DNA from: Lutjanus erythropterus
Taxonomy: Eukaryota > Chordata > Actinopteri > Lutjaniformes > Lutjanidae
NCBI GenBank assembly: GCA_020091685.1
Contig: CM034601.1
Coordinates: forward strand, 15,396,972 to 15,460,971
Direction of reading: 5' to 3'
Length of the DNA: 64,000 bases
Under the pieces are notes generated by a model, which worked only from the letters and a program-made list of their open reading frames with translations, had not been told where the DNA came from and did no database searches. The number at the start of each line of letters is the position of its first letter. Within the stretch, counting starts at the first letter, position 1. The translations under genes were made by a program, and so were the position numbers. Of the stretch, positions 1 through 10,905 are shown in pieces.

Positions 1-2682
1 CTTTTTCAGTTTTATGTAATATATAGCACAAAAGACCCTCAAACTGCAATCGCAAAAGTGACTATAGAGTTAAACAAAAACAGAATAAAATGATAACTTT
101 CATAAAACTCTCGTCTACTGCAATGTATTGAATGTAGTGTAATCTAATAAAATGAAAGCACTGTTTAAAGTTTAAGAGTTTGGTTTGGTTTCTGATTGGA
201 TTTATTTTCATATAGGCAAATTTGAAGTAAAGCATTACTGTCAGACATTATTTCTGTTTCACTTCAATTGCTGCTTTGCTTTATGATGTTCAGACTTCTG
301 TCACTACATCAATCAGCACAACATTCCTGCAGCTTATTGTTTTAACCTGCATCTAGTGTGCCAGGCCACTAAGTTTGATCTAAATGTCCCGTGTGCAGGA
401 GTTTTATTGGACTTCTTCAGCAGCCTGTCGTACCAGGTGATTCTAATCTGTTTTGTCCTGGTTTTAAAAACAGGAAATGCTCATATTTTTCAGTTGCATG
501 TTTCTAATTACCTCTTATAATATATGCACATACTGTAGCAACAAAATATAAACCAGGATTTTGTATAATTACTGTTTACTTTATTTCTTTCAGTATCCTG
601 TCCTCTAGTGCTGTTATCACTGGCTTGCATTTTAGCTTGTTGCTTTAATGGACACACAGTTGTCACAGAAGAACAGCAGGTCAAAATGTTACTAGTTGTG
701 TGGGCAACACTTGTTGCATTTCTTTTCAGTATAATATTTGTCATCATGGTCGCCAGCTCTGTGGTTTCACTCCCGCTGCAGTCATGTCTGCAGTGGCCCC
801 TGTAGCGATGACAGAACTACTCATTTGTCCAGCCTTGAGGATTTCCAGCCTTGTGGCCTTGAGACTTTTTTTTTTTACCATTTTATTGTCTTGACACACT
901 GGCTGAATTTTCTTGCAGTATTCTTCAAGGGTTTAGGGATTACACGAGCTGAACTAATGTTGATAAATGTTGGCTGTGAATGGTTAAGTCTGTCTCGTTC
1001 CCCAGACATTTCGGCCTTAAAAACCTAATTTGGTTAGCTGAGATATTACATTTTCTCCAATCCAATTTAGTCTGTTAGTTGTTTGTTTTATGCTCTTCGG
1101 AGTCCTACGATGTGCCCTATATACTGATTACTTGTTGGGATGCTGTATCTATTCTACATTGCTTATCTACAGTATTTCTGTAGGGAGGTTTATACTCTTC
1201 AGTCCATTATGTCATAGAGTGATGTGGCTGTGTGACACATCCAGTCACAATGATACAAAACCAAAAACTCAAGGTACAATAATACCAAGATAAAAAGTCC
1301 AAGATACAATATTTATTGCAACATTAAAGAAAAAATATGTATTATATTTACTGTAATAAAACATAAAATGACTGTGACATGTCAGCATATTCTCTTTTGA
1401 AAATTCTATTCTGTTTGCCTGTTTCACATTAATTAAAGTTCAAATTATTGCTTGCCAAATGAGTAAGTGCTTGTTTATGAGTAATAAGAAATCATTAATC
1501 ATCTTTTAGAAGGGGTAGATGTTTATTATGGTTAAATTGAGTGATATGTTAATGAAGTCTGGCAGGTAGTCACAGAACTCAAACTCCAGAGTGTGTATTT
1601 TCAGAGCAGTGGGCTTCTGTGTTCAGGATAACAGGCTTAATTTGACATTGACAGTGGAGGACTTGTCATTGCTTGTGAATGTTAAATTTTAATGTTGTTC
1701 TCGTCTTGCACTCCTGCAGTGTTCCTGCAGCCTGCCTAAGCTTCCTTGAGTCTGGGGAGGAGGAGGCGGGAGGAAACAACTTGCTTTAACCACAGACTGT
1801 ATATTAAATAGGATTTCAACCTATCATACAGCCTATGGCTACAACTCACCAGTTCTCAGTTTTGAATGCACAATTGTTGCATAACTACATTTAAAAAAAA
1901 TAAATCTTGGAAAAAATGTCCTGTATTAAATAATAAATCTGATGTGTGATACCCTCTTACTTGTATAAAATTAATTTTCACCTTTAAACTCAAAGTGCTT
2001 CTGCTTACATTCTTAAATTAAATAAAATTTTAAAAAGCAGCCAGCTTTGGCCCAAAGTATGTGCAAATTATTGGCATGAACCGCATTAGTTGATTAACCA
2101 CTGTTAAGAATTTACCAGATTCAATAATAAATAAAAAGTCTAGAAATAGCAGTAATTGTGCTTCATTTGACATTTTTTTTGTCTGGCAGAGTTTTAATGA
2201 AACTTACAATTGAACTTGAAATGAGAAAATAGTCAAAATTAAAAAAAAAAAAGATAAAAAAAAAAAACAGGAAAAAACTAAATATGATATCAGGAAAATG
2301 TACAAAATTTGCAGTCCTAATTTGAATTTCAACTGCAACACAAAAACAATGCAGCAGTCACTAGGAGTTCTTTTATAAAATAAAATAATTTTAATAAAAT
2401 AGGTTAACCATGAATATCACGGTAGATATCGCCACAGTTCAGTACAACAGAGATATATTTTTATTACCAATGTATCACGATATTGGATATATTGTTATAT
2501 CCTTACTAATTATACAAATGGAATATTTTGCATCATTAAACACCACCCTTTAAATCAGCAAGATGGGGGGGTAACTGGCTGAGAAAAAGTAAAACAAACA
2601 GTGACTCACACCGCAGAAACCACTCCTGTCATTTACACACATCTGCATCACTCTGCTGTCAAAAGTTCCACAGTCTTCTTAC
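1..2682 (-). other. dpysl3: dpysl3 intron 1 (partial)
   Basis: AT-rich sequence downstream (minus strand) of the dpysl3 long-isoform first exon. I found no second dpysl3 exon and no short-isoform first exon here. It contains A/T homopolymer runs near 2240-2270 and one copy of an interspersed repeat (1424-1893). The open frames at 508-1293 have no recognisable protein character and are treated as chance. Confidence 0.7.
1424..1893 (+). repeat. ~450 bp interspersed repeat, copy 1
   Basis: The same sequence recurs in direct orientation at about 39100-39375 and inverted at about 62640-63085. Shared blocks include a 'caaactccagagtgtgtatt' segment (1579-1598), a 'gttaatgaagtct' segment, and a 'cctgcagcctgcct' segment followed by 'aaacaactygcttyaaccacag'-type sequence. 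There is no coding capacity. A non-autonomous transposon is likely; the family is unknown to me. Confidence 0.75.
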
Positions 2683-3036
2683 CTTTTCATCTCCCAGGTT
2701 CTGCAGCGCTTCTTTACCTCCGCTGGTCCTGATCTCAACCTGAGCTGACTCTGTCCTTGCTGCGGGACTTTCCACACCAGGGGAGCTCTGGCCGTCACTC
2801 CCCGCGCTCCTCGCCTCCTGCCCGGTCTCTCGTTTGGCGGTCCTCGGGGTGCGGGAGCCCCTCTGGCCGACGCTCAGAGCGTCAAAGTCTATGGTTTTAC
2901 TCTCGAACGCGCCCTCGACGCTGCAGAACAAGCCGCCGTATTTCTGCCGGGGCACCTGGTCGGCCGTGCCGGGCCGAGCGAGATAAACCGGCAGGTCGTC
3001 CTCTGCTTTGTCCCAGTTTCCCCTGCGCTCTGCCAT
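2683..3036 (-). CDS. dpysl3: dpysl3 (CRMP4) long isoform, first coding exon
   Basis: Collapsin response mediator protein 4, a cytosolic dihydropyrimidinase-like protein that binds tubulin and actin and acts in semaphorin signalling and axon growth. Only the alternative N-terminal extension of the long isoform is present: 118 codons starting MAERRGNWDK and including DLPVYLARPG, VPRQKYGG, EGAFESKT and DFDALSVGQRG. These are close matches to the long human DPYSL3 N-terminus as I remember it, and clearly not the DPYSL2 extension. The ATG at 3036 has a good context (accATGg). The exon ends NLGDEK at a clean donor (AAG|GTAAGA, 2683/2682) in phase 0; in mammals the common part (DRLLIKGG...) follows. 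The middle (residues ~62-100) is low-complexity, Ser/Arg/Gly-rich and poorly conserved. The amidohydrolase-like domain lies outside the window. Confidence 0.92.
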
Positions 3037-3120
3037 GGTGGAGCCCTGCACAAGTGACCGAGAAAGACGGAGAAACTAGTGCTGAAGTGGTGTGTGTGTG
3101 TGTGTGTCCGTTTGTGTGAG
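2690..3120 (-). promoter_or_regulatory. dpysl3: CpG-rich 5' region of dpysl3 long isoform
   Basis: A locally GC- and CpG-rich patch in an otherwise AT-rich window, covering the first coding exon and the presumed 5' leader. A (TG)n microsatellite (about 3090-3130, plus strand) lies just upstream of the start. No TATA box is evident. The transcription start cannot be fixed from sequence alone. Confidence 0.5.
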
Positions 3121-4949
3121 TGTGTGTGTCGTGCTGTGAGGAAGCCTGAGCAGGAGTTGAGTTGAAGCCAGAGGTGGCACTGTAGTGGTGTCTGATGCAA
3201 AGGTAGCATATGATTTGTCTCAGGTTTTAAAGTCAGTTTATTTTTTTTAATACACGCAGGATTGTGGATTTGTTTGTGTTTGTGTGAGTCTGTAATTAAA
3301 ATTATAGTCAGTGAAAACACAAACATGTGCAGCAAAGGGCCGTAGACTCACCAAAGGATATTTCATATGGACATAGGCTTTTTGTCTCTATTTATATAAA
3401 CATACAGTGGAAAAACTAAGATATATTTGTAGTGCAACTGCTGAGCAAAATATCTAGGGTAGACTGGGGGTGGTTGCAACAAGGGATGGTTGCGACAACA
3501 CTTATTCCTCCAATAGGGAACATGCCAGTTACTGCACATACTCAATTAGACCTTCTGTCCAACAGAAAAACAGAAAACACATTTAACAGGGTCTCCCTAA
3601 AAACTTGGTACTCCACTTGGTTGTACGTTCTGCATCACACAGAGTGTTGTGTGACTGATGCGCATTCTTGACAGCTGGTCTTGGGTCGTCTCGTCACTTA
3701 AAAAGTTGTTTATTAACATAACATTTGCTTTAACCCCAAGATGAAACATACACGAGACCTTACACCCAACTAACTTTAAACACAGATGATTTTTTAATTT
3801 ATTTTTTGTGATCATCGATTTACGGAGACACGCTTAGAATTTTACTCCTTGCACTGCTCTCAGGGATATAACTGCAGTTTTCCTGCAAATTTTCTAATAA
3901 CTTTTAACTGACTGTTGATAGATTCTTATATTTGAGCGTCATAATGTTATACTGGAAAATGTAACTACTGCCCCTCAACACTAAGAAGTGCTAAAATATG
4001 TTGACGAGATGGACTAAACTATCATCATTAAAAATTTAAATGGCATGTCTAACCAGCAGACAGATGTAAGTTTAATATATAAAGATCTGAGTGGTCCAAA
4101 TAGTATCTGGATAGGTCAACGGAGAGAAAAGCAAAAAGTGTTGCAAGTGTCCCCGGTCTCCCCTACCTATCAGGCACAGGCTTTTTAGCTGGATTTAGTA
4201 AGTAGTCGAAACTTAAAGATACTGATGTTGAGCAGTCAATAATAATCTGCCACCTAATTTTAATTAAGTGGACACAGGTGTGCACTCAGCAAGTTTCACA
4301 AGACGGAGATGTTTGCTAGGCCGCCGTCATTTCAGCACCGACATAAGACGTTTGATATGTAGCTACACCTGAGCTCAGACCTCTCAGCCAGGAGGTAATA
4401 CTTCAACTCAAAGTAGGCTAAAGCTGATGCGTCTTCAAGTGGGCCTTCAGCAGCGGCACCCCGGGGTGATTACTTAGGCCAGCACAAACGAGACAGGATC
4501 GTGTCAGCAGCAGCAGCAGAGAGACAAGCAGCTTTCAGGCAGCCGGCCTCAAACTGAGAGACTGCTGAGTCAAGAGGGTAACAGAGGGAGACACGAGTCA
4601 ACACCATCGCTCAGATGTAATTATGTAACGGTGACAAATCAGCATGTTTCACTGGTTTGAGTGGGGTCAAACTAGAGACACAGAATCTTTTTGAGAAATA
4701 CTGCATTGCACTTTCCTGCCAGTTACAGCAGTATACATCCAAATATATGCCTCATGTAAACTCATATCTGGCACAAACTCTACTGAACTAGTCCACAGTG
4801 CCTCATCTTCTACTTATCAAGTATAACATTCATTAGTCTTCATGAGAAGAATCAATTACCCTTTCAAGTGTTAGTTTTAGAGTGGACTTTGGCCCTAGGC
4901 TACATTTCCAAGGCTTATATTTCTTACTTATTAACACCCGGTGGTTCCT

Positions 4950-5160
4950 AAATCTGGACTAATGAACAAAGGTGACAAGATTTTTCCATTCGTGCTCTCC
5001 AGCTCTGGAATAACCTTCTACAGGAGTCTATCTCTTCATTAAGGTCTCTTCCTAAAATGCACTTTTATAATCATGCCTTCATGTGATCCCCTTACCTCTT
5101 CTTACTGTGTTTCATGTTAATTATTTCTTATTTATATAATTATTATTATTACTGATATGG
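4950..5160 (+). mobile_element. Decayed non-LTR retrotransposon 3' fragment
   Basis: Translated on the plus strand, the stretch around 5000-5070 resembles the short C-terminal tail motif of LINE polyproteins (P-x-LWN-N-L ... S-I-S-S-L-R-S-L...F). It is followed by an AT-rich 3' end with 'ttattattattac'. Frame breaks are present. Only a fragment; family uncertain (L2/CR1/Rex-like). Confidence 0.4.
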
Positions 5161-5519
5161 ATTAAAAGTTGAAAGAATACAGGCAGTTCAGGCCTTTAAC
5201 CGTGTGTCTGGTACAGTAGATTCGGTTTCACTGTGAAGTTGAGGCTTGGCAGAAATTTTCATCAGCTGGATTACAAATAACTGCCCTCCAGATCCCACTG
5301 AAGTGCTAAATGTGTGTGTGCATGTGTGTGTGTGAGAGAGAGAGTGACAGAGTCCATAGAGATGAGAAGGAGACTCAAGGTCACTCACACTGTGGGCCAC
5401 AGTGAAATCAGTCAGGCCACATCCTCAGGTCTCATCTAACAGGTTGTCATCACTGAAATGAAGACTTGGCTGCAGAGGGCCACATCACGGGGCCCTGCAG
5501 TCGAGCCAGCATCCAGTAT

Positions 5520-6180
5520 TTCCCTGTTACGTCTGCTTGCTTTGGTTCCAAGAACATTATTGAAACATTTATTTTTGGCTCTGGGAACGTTTATGGAACG
5601 TTCCTGCACAACGATATCTAGACGTTAGAACAGAATTTTTTTTTTTCTGTGTAAAACTAATGTTATTGTTGTGTTTATGAAACTTTTTCCAGCACAGAAC
5701 TAACATTGTAGTCACATACTCAGAGCATTCTGGGAAGGTGAGTCAAATATTCCAGGTAGGTTACTTAAACAGATAGTTGCATGCACACCGTCTGTACTGG
5801 GTGTGTATGGTGTGACAGTGTGCGCATGCAAGTGAACAGCATATTGGAGATCATACATTGGGGCATTTTTTTTTCAGTTGTTATTTTACATTTGAAAACT
5901 TTTCTCTTTTCTGTAACACTTCAACCTTTCAGTTTGCATGAGGGTGAGCAGATAATCACTGAATTTTCATTTTTGCATGAACCATTTCTTTAAACATTTC
6001 CCTTAACATTCCCTGCTACAGGAGTAACTTTTTCTGATATAAAACTAACCTTCTATTAACGTTCCCAAAAAGTTAACTGTATGTTCTCTTACATGTTACA
6101 ACAGGAAGTTTTTCTACTGTAAAGCTAACGTAAAGATGACTCTCCTAGAACATAAGTTAGTCGAACATTTCAGGACGGTT
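5520..6180. repeat. AACGTTCC-rich repeat region
   Basis: Recurrent motifs 'ggaacgttcctg', 'gaacgtttatgg' and 'ttaacgttccca', with repeated 'aaaactaa...gttatt' blocks. This looks like degenerate repetitive DNA of the kind common in fish introns. No coding potential is seen. Confidence 0.35.
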
Positions 6181-7687
6181 AGTTTAATGTTAAAAGTGAC
6201 AGAAAACAAATGTGGTGTTTATGTTTCCACTTGTGATGTAATCAATAATTGATTAATTGCTGGTAAGAATTTAAACAGTTATGTTATAACAGTTATATAT
6301 TAATTTTGTAAATAAAAATCTCCCCCTGTGTCCTTTTAACTGGCTAACGTACTACTTGCTGTAACTCTGCCTCGGAAAATATAAACACAGGCTTGTTTCA
6401 TGTGATTTCAAGAAGAGTCAGACTCAGCGGCAGGCATTAGAAACAACTATATAGAAATAGCCGATCTTCTCAGGGATGGAGTCTTTTGCTTATGTAGGTC
6501 ATGTAGAGGCATCAGTATTAAATAAACTGAGACTGTTACACAATCAGTCAAAAACTCCTTGTAGTAGCTTTCAACTTTCAATGACTGATACGGCTTTCAA
6601 AACGGTATTTATAAGTTTATAAGCTGAAGGAGAACATCTGAGTGGCAAAAAATCTGGCTACAGTAATGTGCAGCAGTCGAACATCCCATTACCTTTGAAA
6701 ATAAATGCATGAAGGAATGTCTGCTGCTGTAAAGACAGTAGTATAGTGCACCATTTTCCCTTTAGCTCAAATGTGTTGTTATTTTGTCTCATAGCGGCTG
6801 ACACTGCCCTTTTTACTTTTTTTTTTTTACTGACAATAAGAGAAGGTCCATGAGTTCAGATGCATGGCAGAGAAAAAAAGAGTGATCAAGCACTATATTC
6901 TGAAAGGATGGCTTAGTGGAGATTTTTTTCAGGAGAGTAAAGCTGTGTAAAATATGATAAGTAGCTCTATTTCCACACATTCCTCGTTGAATACCACTGT
7001 CGCAGTTCCTGTGGCTCTGTTGGCATCTAGCGCAACGACTTGTCAGGCCAGCAGAAATTTCCCCTCACATGAATGTGATTAAAGCATCAAGGTTTTGCAG
7101 GGATGCCAAGATCCTGAACTGAAATGTCCTGCCTCTGTAATTCTATGGTGACTTACTGGACTGCCTGTCCTGTCCTCCTCTCCTCCCAGTATGTTGCTTG
7201 TGTTTAGACAGTAAATAATGCTGAGAGACGGGGGACAAAACAAAACAAAGCTGACAGCATTTTGTAGGTTTTCGCCCACGCACACCGACACCGAACCAGT
7301 TCAGATGACTTGGACAGAATTAAATTTTATGTGAGAGAACAAGGACAGCGCTCAAAGGCGAGTGCAGATGTTTGTCTTAAACTGTAGCCGGTTTAACTGT
7401 GGTCCTGACAGAGCAGACTGACTGGGAGGCAGCAGAACCATCAGCTCGCACCGTCTGGCTTTCAATGTCGGTGATGTCATGATAGCTGCAAACCATAAAA
7501 ACAAAACATTCAGTCTGTTGTTTATTTCATTTGGGTGAATTTTCCAGTGGTTCACTGTGAGTTCAAATATCAGGAAGAGACTTCATAATAAAAAATCTTC
7601 TCAGACTTCTTCTGTGCACACCAAAGACTTATTTCTCTCAAATTCTGTTCACAAATTTGTCAAAATCTCGTGGTGACCACCTCTCCA

Positions 7688-8216
7688 TTGCCAAGATAAT
7701 GCATCCATCTGACAGGTGCAGCATAGAGAAGCTGATTAAACAGCATGATCACAAATAAAAGGCCACTCTAAAATGTGCTGTTTTCTCTTGAAAAGGACAT
7801 TTACTCGACTAGGCTATGGATACCATCTTTCCCCTAGAAGGTCAACATCATGATGTGCCCCACTTTGCCTCTGACTGGCTTGTTTTTGTTGCCTTGGTTG
7901 ACTGGGTTGGTTAGATTTAGTCTAAAGGAGTGATTGGTTAGGGTTAGGGCAAGAACATCAGGATAAGCCAATCAGAGGCAGAATAGGGCAGGTCATGACT
8001 TTGCCCTCCTGGGGAAAAATGGTATTTTGTGTCCCCATGTGACATTGCCATAGCTCAGTGCTTAATAAATATCTTTTTTTCAAGATAAAACTGCACATTT
8101 TAGAGAGTCTTTTTATTGTGATCAGTCTGAGAAAAACCTGCACATTACCGTAATCATTATGTTTAATCAGCATCTTTATACATCAAACCTGTCAGGTGGA
8201 TGGATTATCTTGGCAA
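7688..8216. mobile_element. Foldback DNA element (MITE), ~530 bp
   Basis: The two ends are inverted copies of each other. The left arm begins 'ttgccaagataatgcatcca' and continues through 'ctgattaaacagcatgat' and 'ctctaaaatgtgctgtttt'. The reverse complement of the right arm reads 'ttgccaagataatccatcca', then 'gctgattaaac' and 'ctctaaaatgtgcagtttta'. The inner part is also palindromic (blocks at about 7845-7885 and 7965-8012). There is no transposase frame, so it is non-autonomous. Confidence 0.85.
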
Positions 8217-8815
8217 GTGTTCAGTAACACAGATCTTAAAAAACAAAATGTGACAGAAGTAAATCCTTTCTGTGCATAGAATAAGTCTTAGATTGATTGA
8301 TTGGAAACTAATTAATAAGATGGAGTGCTGAGGATGAATTAAGCAGCGTCACAGCCTGGCTTTTCTATCATTTTTTATTTATATTTGACTTTCTTGTTGT
8401 ATTATGTCTGGACAACATATGAATTTCCCCATATGGGCTTATAAAGATGATCAGAGTCTGAATCAAAGTAAATCCCTCTGAGCATAAAGAAGTAAAAATC
8501 ATTCAGTGTTGAGGATGGGTTGTCTGATATTTTCCACCAAATAATGACACAAGATTTGGCATTAGACCTTTTGAATGACATGCACAAACCTGTGACATGC
8601 AGTGTTTGGCAGCTGGTCGAGACTCTCGCTAACAGGATATTGGCCTGACTTAATGAGGCTTTTAAATCAATGACAGCAGCAACGCAGGAACAAAGCAGGA
8701 GACTATCCCCCATCTTCATATTAAAAATGAATGCAAGGTAGGCCAGTTAGTACAGTAGAATGAATGTCCCCCATAAGACAAAAGCTCTCATGTTGCCACC
8801 GGCTTAAGTGCATGT

Positions 8816-8971
8816 TCATCCAGGCATGACGGAATGACGGCAGATAGGACAGAGTTTGGCAAATTTACGCCGAGTGCTCTTCATGGATTTGGCACAAGAG
8901 GCCTTACGGCGGGCGAGATCTTTGAGGATGTGGGTAAGTGGGCCACGGTCCCACAGGCAAGTCAATACGAG
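8816..8971 (-). other. Unassigned 51-codon open frame with coding-like look
   Basis: The minus frame runs from after a stop at 8972-8974 to a TGA at 8816-8818. It contains ILKDLARRKASCAK, STRRKFAKLCPICRH and ends HSVMPG. Codon third positions are G/C-rich compared with the surroundings, and there are four Cys, including a CPIC pair. A possible acceptor (a pyrimidine stretch then AAAG) lies inside the frame near 8917. I do not recognise the protein. The opposite strand is also open, so this may be chance or a retroelement scrap. Confidence 0.25.
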
Positions 8972-10579
8972 TTAATTCAAACAGTAAATGATAAAGCATG
9001 ATGTCCTTGTCCACGTGGGTTCTGCACCGGCTCACCTTTATTAATCAGAATACAGCCACACCCATGAGTTTCCATGCATTTGTCTGAGGATTATGGGTAG
9101 AAAAATGCTTGCAATAATCCTTACATTTCTCATTATTTCTCCCCTAAAGCACATTGAGTATCTTTATCACTGAGTGCATATATTCCTCTGAACATGTGAT
9201 TACAAGAACCTGTAGTTCCACTAGTGTCTTTTTGAAAAATGATAAAATTAGAAACCCCTGATGTGACTAACGACTAAATATAGTATGAAACAGAAATGTC
9301 AGTATCTCAAAAACTACAAGGTGTTACCAGTGGATACAAAATAACTTCGATTTCCACAATATGTGCCTTGATGCAGGGTAAATCTGATATGTCAAATGAA
9401 TGTTAAACCTTTTTTTTTTAAAGAAAATCAACTTCGTCTACTAATTCAAGCATGATAAATATGTCAAATCAAAAATGTTGATCTCGTCATGTGTAGCCAC
9501 ATGTCTTGACATTTCCCGCAGCAATTTTTGTGAGTCTACCCCTAAAAGAAAAAAAAAATCTGTGGGTTTTTCGTTAACATACTAAATACAGTTGACAGTC
9601 ATTAACGGGTAAAATGATTAATTAAAAACTGCCAAATAAGATGACTTTGATTATGTCCCAACCTATGTATGTGTCATGCGTCGGGTACTGAATCATTTAA
9701 AATAATTTGTGTTTTTCTGCCACAAAATGTAAATCTCAACACTTGGCAACATGTGAACAGTAAGATATGTTTATTTAGCCTCACAGCAAACCTGTAGTTA
9801 AGTCTACGTACCAACTCAGCCAGTCTGTCTGTTGAATTATAGGATATAACTAAACTACATGCCCTTGCAACTGTTTGTTGATTCTAGTTTGCTCATTCTA
9901 TTTTTTTTTTTCTGGCCATATGACACTTATTTATTACTGTATATTTTTAGAAACTGTTAAACACCAACTACAAACTTTCCCCTTCATTATTCAGAGCAGC
10001 GTGGCGCAGTGTTAGCGCAGTAGCACAGAGCAGTAGTGAACCTTTGGCAGCGCATGCAGGATGGTCAGGAAACACATAGTAGGTTACTGTTACATGCTGT
10101 AGACTTGCGTTTCCTCCTGAGCTCTCTGGTCCAGGTGCTGCCCTCTCCCTCCTTGCAGCTGCAGTGACCGACTGGCGGCAGCTGGCATCAATCTGTAATC
10201 AGGGCCTGCAAGCCAGTGGGCCAGTATGACCAGTTTGTACTTTAGTCTGTTTGATGGCAGAGTAGATTGCATTTTCTAGTCTGTTGCTAACATGATGTTA
10301 GGGTGGGATCAGTGGTTTTTTGTGTGATTTGCTAGTGTGTAAACACTGAACGCTCTAAAGTCTGCATTACATTAGTACATTGATGTGCAGTGGACATGTG
10401 AATACATGAGGTGATAAGGGTGAGGAGAAGAGGAACAAATGTTTAATTACGGCTTTTATGTGGAGCAATGGCTGCTACCTGGGTACAGAGGAGTACGTGG
10501 ACACAGAGTTGGAGCCAAGAGTGGTGGGATCGTGACCTGAATGGCTTTACAGAAACAGATTTCATCCAGAATTTTAGGT

Positions 10580-10905
10580 CGTCAAGGGCTACTTTTAACT
10601 ACATCTATCTACACAAGAGTCTTGCTGTAAGACACCTCAGATGAGTGACTGACAAAAAAGTTGCATGAATTCCAATTTGACAGTCCACATTGATTCGCAT
10701 CACTAAAAAAAAATCTGATGTGTGTCTGATTTAGGACCACATATCAAAGTGACCCAAATCAAATTCTGAAAACATCAGATTCCATGTGACTTTTGCTGTT
10801 CACGTCACCATTAAAACATCAGATCTGAGCCATGTATGGGCAAAAAAAAAAAAAAAATCACATTTGGGCCACTTTTGCCTGCAGTATGAACGTAGCCTTT
10901 GTGTG
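10580..10905. mobile_element. Probable short DNA transposon (MITE)
   Basis: The right end reads, as reverse complement, 'ggctacgttcatactgcagg', a terminus I associate with a common fish repeat. Inside are several diverged copies of 'atcagatttgrgycac'-like blocks. The left end is less certain (a 'gggctac' at about 10589). Confidence 0.45.

Noticed and set aside
2757-3119. 120-codon plus-strand frame
   Set aside because: Antisense shadow of the CpG-rich dpysl3 exon, ending in a (TG)n microsatellite.
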